64,000 nt of DNA from Bermanella sp036960565 (GTDB lineage Bacteria > Pseudomonadota > Gammaproteobacteria > Pseudomonadales > Oceanobacteraceae), in assembly GCA_036960565.1 (NCBI GenBank), contig JBALXQ010000023.1:21464-85463 (forward strand), written 5' to 3'. Shown piece after piece: positions 60,765-64,000 of the stretch (position 1 is the stretch's first letter; every line of letters starts with the position of its first letter). Under the pieces are notes generated by a model. It was not told the origin of the DNA. It made no database searches and saw nothing but the letters and a program-made list of their open reading frames with translations. The position numbers and the translations under genes are program-made.

Positions 60765-60828
60765 TTTACAATTTTTACATTTTAGAGGTTGTGATACAGA
60801 TTTATTATGAAAATATAAGGACCTATTA

Positions 60829-61818
60829 ATGCAATCATCAGAACGTCGCTGGGCATATTTCTACGATTTTAACTTAAAAACATTCCCTGAAGGTGCACCG
60901 GTTTTTGAATTTGAAGATGTTTTGAACAAAATTGAGCAGGCATGGAAAAACGGTAGTGCCGTAAACCAATATAGAAATAGAGAATTAACAATTCGCGTTA
61001 AAGATTTTAAAAAAGTAAAAGGTTACGCGCTTTTACTTTTAAATGTATCGGATATTAAGGCTACTGACCCTGCATTCTCAAATGTGGAGACTGGTGCTGT
61101 TAGAGTCGAGGAAAAACTCGATAACGAAGGAATCGGGGCTGCTTGCCATATCATTTTTAGCAGAGAAAGTATAGATGGAAAAAAAGGTTCACATCTATCA
61201 ATAATTGAAGAAGTTGTAGGTATACCAAAATCAATTATCGAACAGTTTCTTACTAATTTGTTTAAACAAAGCTGTGCCACAAACTATAATAAGCCAGGCA
61301 GCAAAAATAAGGGAGGCCATGTATGTAGACCAATGGCTGTTTTCAATGGACACGCTAGTTCTACATTAAAAGACTCTTTAGCCCGCAGCTCACTTCAAGG
61401 CATTACATTATTAAATCATAACGAAGGTAAGTTTATCGATGATAATAAAGAGTTGTTAATGTCTGAACAGGTTATTAAGTTAAAGGTTACGGGTGCACCT
61501 TCAGGCAATCAAGCTGTTGACCTGATCAAGAAAGCAGCAGCATACGGTAAAGAGAAAAACTATGATGAAGTTAGAGTGCAATATGCAGAAGTTGTTGGAG
61601 AAGAAACAAAAAAAGACAGCAAGGGCGACGTAAAAACACGACAAGTAAAAAAGCAACGCACAGTACCTTTCAGCTCGAAAGAAGTAGATATAGCTAACTT
61701 ATTATTTACTAAGTCAGAGCTGATAGAGCTCAAAAAAGAGATAGGTCAGTGCGAAAATAAAATCCATACCGAATTAGCTAACAACATGAAATCGTTACTC
61801 GAAAAAGCAATGAAATAA
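60829..61818 (+). CDS. Hypothetical soluble protein, first gene of a two-gene accessory module
   Basis: 329 residues with no membrane segment and no motif I can name with confidence. It begins RRWAYFYDFNLKTFPEG, has a beta-rich N-terminal ~140 residues, a helical middle with SIIEEVVGIPKSIIEQFLTN, and a Lys-rich stretch (KKDSKGDVKTRQVKKQRT) before a C-terminal helix. The layout recalls DUF6731-like hypothetical proteins seen in variable genome regions, a guess I cannot check. The next gene (a four-helix membrane protein) starts 1 nt after its stop, so the two are surely co-expressed. The pair is bracketed by 22-nt repeats and has low GC. A role as cytosolic partner or sensor of the membrane protein is inference. 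Confidence 0.7.
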   Translation: MQSSERRWAYFYDFNLKTFPEGAPVFEFEDVLNKIEQAWKNGSAVNQYRNRELTIRVKDFKKVKGYALLLLNVSDIKATDPAFSNVETGAVRVEEKLDNEGIGAACHIIFSRESIDGKKGSHLSIIEEVVGIPKSIIEQFLTNLFKQSCATNYNKPGSKNKGGHVCRPMAVFNGHASSTLKDSLARSSLQGITLLNHNEGKFIDDNKELLMSEQVIKLKVTGAPSGNQAVDLIKKAAAYGKEKNYDEVRVQYAEVVGEETKKDSKGDVKTRQVKKQRTVPFSSKEVDIANLLFTKSELIELKKEIGQCENKIHTELANNMKSLLEKAMK

Positions 61819-61819
61819 C

Positions 61820-62437
61820 ATGGATATACTGTATAAGCTATTGACACCATTGAATTATCTGAGGATTAAACACCCTCAGAAACAACTGGTAGATATAGTA
61901 TTACCTCTAGTATTCTCATTGCTGATTTGTATTGCATTTTACTTTTTGCCAAAACCAATTGGGCTTCTTGGTCAGAATGGATTGATTTTATCTTTAAGTG
62001 GATTTTTACAGGTATTAGCAGGTTTCTTTATTGCAGCATTAGGTGCTATAGCTACATTCCCGAATAAAGACATGGATAGGCCTACAGACGGTATTCCTTT
62101 AAAATTAGATGAATTAGAGCTAACTAGAAGGCAATTTTTGTCATATATGTTTGGTTTTTTGGCATTTACGGGTTTTATTTTAGTATTGCTTAGCAAAATG
62201 GTTTTAAGTGCTGAATCAAATATAATTCATCTATTAAGTAATGTTAATGATCAGTATAGATTATGGTTGAAATTAGTTTTTTCATTTTTGTACTTTACAA
62301 TTTTCAATTCATTATTGTTTACAACACTATTTGGTTTGCATTACTTAACAGAAAAAATACATGAAGGAAAACCTGAATTTACTAGCAGTTTAGGTGATGC
62401 TGAAAATAATGAAGAAGAGCCAGACGATTTTACCTAA
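61820..62437 (+). CDS. Four-helix membrane protein, second gene of the two-gene module
   Basis: 205 residues with four clear membrane helices: ~24-43 (VDIVLPLVFSLLICIAFYFL), ~54-80, ~106-129 and ~149-175. A long loop between helices 2 and 3 carries NKDMDRPTDGIPLKLDELEL, and the C-terminus ends in an acidic tail (DAENNEEEPDDFT). No family is recognised. ATG 61820 lies one base after the upstream stop with no ribosome site of its own between, so translation is coupled. In defence modules, small multi-helix proteins often act as membrane-permeabilising effectors next to a soluble sensor; that comparison is by layout only. Confidence 0.75.
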   Translation: MDILYKLLTPLNYLRIKHPQKQLVDIVLPLVFSLLICIAFYFLPKPIGLLGQNGLILSLSGFLQVLAGFFIAALGAIATFPNKDMDRPTDGIPLKLDELELTRRQFLSYMFGFLAFTGFILVLLSKMVLSAESNIIHLLSNVNDQYRLWLKLVFSFLYFTIFNSLLFTTLFGLHYLTEKIHEGKPEFTSSLGDAENNEEEPDDFT

Positions 62438-62470
62438 ATAAAATTACGAGGGTCTTGTGTTTTACCTTAA

Positions 62471-62492
62471 GCGCGCAAAACAAGATCTGACC
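62471..62492. repeat. Dispersed 22-nt repeat, copy 3 (right border of the two-gene module)
   Basis: Begins GCGCGCAAAACAAGATCTGA, 34 nt after the stop of the membrane-protein gene. 19/22 identical to copy 2 in the same orientation. Confidence 0.6.
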
Positions 62493-62493
62493 C

Positions 62494-62700
62494 TCGAACC
62501 CGAACCCGAACCCGAACCCGAACCCGAACCCGAACCCGAACCCGAACCCGAACCCNNNNNNNNNNNNNNNNNNNNNNNNNNNNNNNNNNNNNNNNNNNNN
62601 NNNNNNNNNNNNNNNNNNNNNNNNNNNNNNNNNNNNNNNNNNNNNNNNNNNNNNNGATGTAGATGTAGATGTAGATGTAGATGTAGATGTGGATGTAGAT
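62494..62700. repeat. Two hexanucleotide microsatellites flanking a 100-N gap
   Basis: About ten units of GAACCC (62495-62555), then 100 N (62556-62655), then seven and a half units of GATGTA (62656-62700, one unit GATGTG). The two arrays have different units, so the gap is not simply a hole in one array. The arrays could read as (Glu-Pro)n and (Asp-Val)n, but no gene context supports it. Confidence 0.85.
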
Positions 62701-62761
62701 TAAATATGAAGTTAAGGATTGTAAATTGAATAAAATGGTGAACCTTGCAAGAGGGATGGAC

Positions 62762-64000
62762 ATGGATCATAAACTATTGATATCTGCTGCTGTACTTAGA
62801 ACGATATCGAAAGAAAGCGAGACGGTTAATACATATTCACTATTAGGGGAATTTGTTCGTTATAGTATATCGACAAGAGGTCTGGTGGAGTTTTGTGTAG
62901 AAGATTGTACGTCTTGGCTGTCCGAAGACTTCTCGTTTGATATTCCTGTTGCTTTAGTCCGTTCTGTCGTAAAGAACCAAATTAAAGTAGGTGCTTTTAA
63001 TGCAGAGCTTTCACATGGAAAGTATTCCCTGCAAGAGAAAATATTTTATGATAAAGAATTAGATTCTACTAAAGAGGTCGAAACTGATAATTACGCTAAA
63101 GTTAATATGGCGCTGCTGAGTTATAAATTAAGAGATGAGAAATTTTCAGGCATTACTGATGAGAGTGCAAAGGATGCCCTAATTAGTTTTTTGAGTAAGG
63201 AAGTGATACCACAAGCTCATGAAGTCCTCATTAGTTCATTTATTCTTTCAGTAGAACATGATGTAGAAATCTCTAGTATATTAACGAGTATAGAAGAAGG
63301 CCTTATTCTTTATAGCGGAATAAAGTATTCATCAGGAGCTAATCAAATTGGCAGTTGGCCGTCTGATTTGATTATGTATTTGGATACAGAATACCTTTTT
63401 AATGCAGGGGGATTAAGCGGTCCTGTATTCCAGAAAATATTTGAAGAGTTTCTAGGGTTAGTAAAAGAATCAAACAGGGGGAATAAGAAGGGTACGATTA
63501 CATTGCATTATTTCCCTGAAGCTAGAGATGATCTAGATAGATATTTTGCTGCTGCGTGTGCAATCGTATCGGGCAATTCACCTATGCGAGAAAGAAAACC
63601 TGCGATGATTAGGTTAGTTGAGAAGTGCGAAACCAAAGATGATGTGCTAGAAGAAAAAGCAAGGCTGTTCGCAAAACTAGAGTCACTTCATATAACAGAA
63701 AAAAATGTAAGTTATAATTCTGATGCAGATAAATATAACTTTGAAAGTGCTGGTCTTGCTGAATCAATCAAATTGTCTTTTGAAGGCGAATGCTTTAGAT
63801 CTGTAGAGTTAGATCGAGTGTCCAATGTTTTGCAGCAGGCTACGAAGGTTAATATATTAAGGAAGGGGGATAATAAAAGATTAACTGAAGTGAAGTCTAT
63901 TCTTCTTTCGGGAAGTGCTATTTCTACATATGTGTCAAGAAAATATATTGAGTTGGTAGATGGAACTGTTCCTCATATTAGTGGAATGGATTTTATGACT
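62762..64000 (+). CDS. Large hypothetical protein, runs off the right edge (413+ residues)
   Basis: Open from ATG 62762 to the last base. The start is set by AAGAGGG ending 6 nt upstream (ATG 62756 is too close to it). N-terminal ~190 residues are helical; ~207-213 read LDTEYLF, after SDLIMY, followed by GGLSGPVFQKIFEEFLGLV and later PEARDDLDRYF. A hydrophobic strand ending in Asp with later acidic residues is how PIN-like nucleases start, but the match is weak. Low GC and no signal peptide. Same strand as the two-gene module 325 nt upstream, but separated by microsatellites and a gap. I recognise no family. Confidence 0.7.
   Translation, partial: MDHKLLISAAVLRTISKESETVNTYSLLGEFVRYSISTRGLVEFCVEDCTSWLSEDFSFDIPVALVRSVVKNQIKVGAFNAELSHGKYSLQEKIFYDKELDSTKEVETDNYAKVNMALLSYKLRDEKFSGITDESAKDALISFLSKEVIPQAHEVLISSFILSVEHDVEISSILTSIEEGLILYSGIKYSSGANQIGSWPSDLIMYLDTEYLFNAGGLSGPVFQKIFEEFLGLVKESNRGNKKGTITLHYFPEARDDLDRYFAAACAIVSGNSPMRERKPAMIRLVEKCETKDDVLEEKARLFAKLESLHITEKNVSYNSDADKYNFESAGLAESIKLSFEGECFRSVELDRVSNVLQQATKVNILRKGDNKRLTEVKSILLSGSAISTYVSRKYIELVDGTVPHISGMDFMT

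Larger units (their letters stand above)
60498..60828. other. Low-GC border of the right-edge module with two 22-nt repeats
   Basis: 331 bp. It carries two copies of a 22-nt element (60530-60551 and 60743-60764) in the same orientation. A third copy lies at 62471-62492. GC drops here relative to the genes on the left. No ORF looks coding. Confidence 0.55.
62438..62761. other. Microsatellite region around an assembly gap
   Basis: This 324-bp stretch contains the third 22-nt repeat (62471-62492), a (GAACCC)n array, 100 N, and a (GATGTA)n array. Frames that cross it are repeat artefacts. The ribosome site of the next gene (AAGAGGG) ends at 62755. Confidence 0.7.

Noticed and set aside
62457..62770. 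Frames with (Glu-Pro)n, Cys-Arg or Gly-Ser repeats
   Set aside because: All are translations of hexanucleotide arrays through 100 N, with no ribosome site or domain; treated as microsatellite.

Overview
The window looks like a draft-scaffold piece of a marine, heterotrophic gammaproteobacterium of the Oceanospirillales/Cellvibrionales kind. The clues are moderate-to-low GC, housekeeping genes of clear gammaproteobacterial type (RadD, Tas, SelD, the YhcC-type radical SAM protein, DUF1289), and a dense set of lipid, redox and quinone/alcohol oxidoreductase genes with AraC, LysR and TetR regulators (DUF1329, sterol and acyl desaturases, acyl-CoA dehydrogenase, LLM, GMC and VOC oxidoreductases). 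Two runs of exactly 100 N (47747-47846 and 62556-62655) are assembly gaps, and both lie inside tandem repeats. I saw no rRNA, tRNA, CRISPR array or intact transposase.

Layout. 1-9.3 kb: a truncated periplasmic binding protein, a large cyclase-AAA-TPR signalling protein, two small hypothetical genes, Mn-dependent pyrophosphatase, RadD helicase and a frameshifted binding-protein gene. 9.3-23 kb: metabolic clusters with local regulators: a lipocalin-like protein beside an AraC regulator; HAD phosphatase plus acyl-CoA dehydrogenase divergent from LysR; a divergent MDR/SDR pair; an AhpD-like/DUF2798/peroxiredoxin-like operon divergent from a SnoaL-like/LLM pair; a GMC oxidoreductase. 23-31 kb: a periplasmic MORN/coiled-coil protein, a LytS/LytTR pair, an exported DUF1330-like protein, a histidine kinase with an ethylene-receptor-type sensor domain, and an orphan binding protein. 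31-45 kb: selD-yhcC, a GlyGly-CTERM surface protein under a textbook operator-bearing promoter, a sterol desaturase/DUF1329/TetR cluster, globin, a DUF3127 protein, a YncE-like propeller and SGNH/acyltransferase envelope enzymes. 45-60.5 kb: a repeat-rich lipoprotein, Tas, an AraC/VOC pair, an acyl desaturase, small enzymes and regulators.

The most likely undescribed system is at the right edge (60.7-64 kb). GC falls there. A tightly coupled soluble-protein/four-helix-membrane-protein gene pair is bracketed by near-identical 22-nt repeats. It is followed by two hexanucleotide microsatellites around an assembly gap and then by a large unknown gene that leaves the window. The layout resembles accessory or defence-island modules, but no known system can be named from sequence alone.

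The strongest regulatory reads are: a palindrome filling the 16-bp spacer of a sigma70 promoter (33319-33346); an AcrR-like palindrome before the sterol desaturase that shares its half-site with repeats over the TetR promoter; two TTGTCACC repeats exactly 21 bp apart between an AraC gene and its divergent VOC target; and operator-like palindromes at 13805, 19634 and 54277. Two intergenic regions (377-478 and 38431-38523) have nested inverted repeats that fold like structured RNAs.
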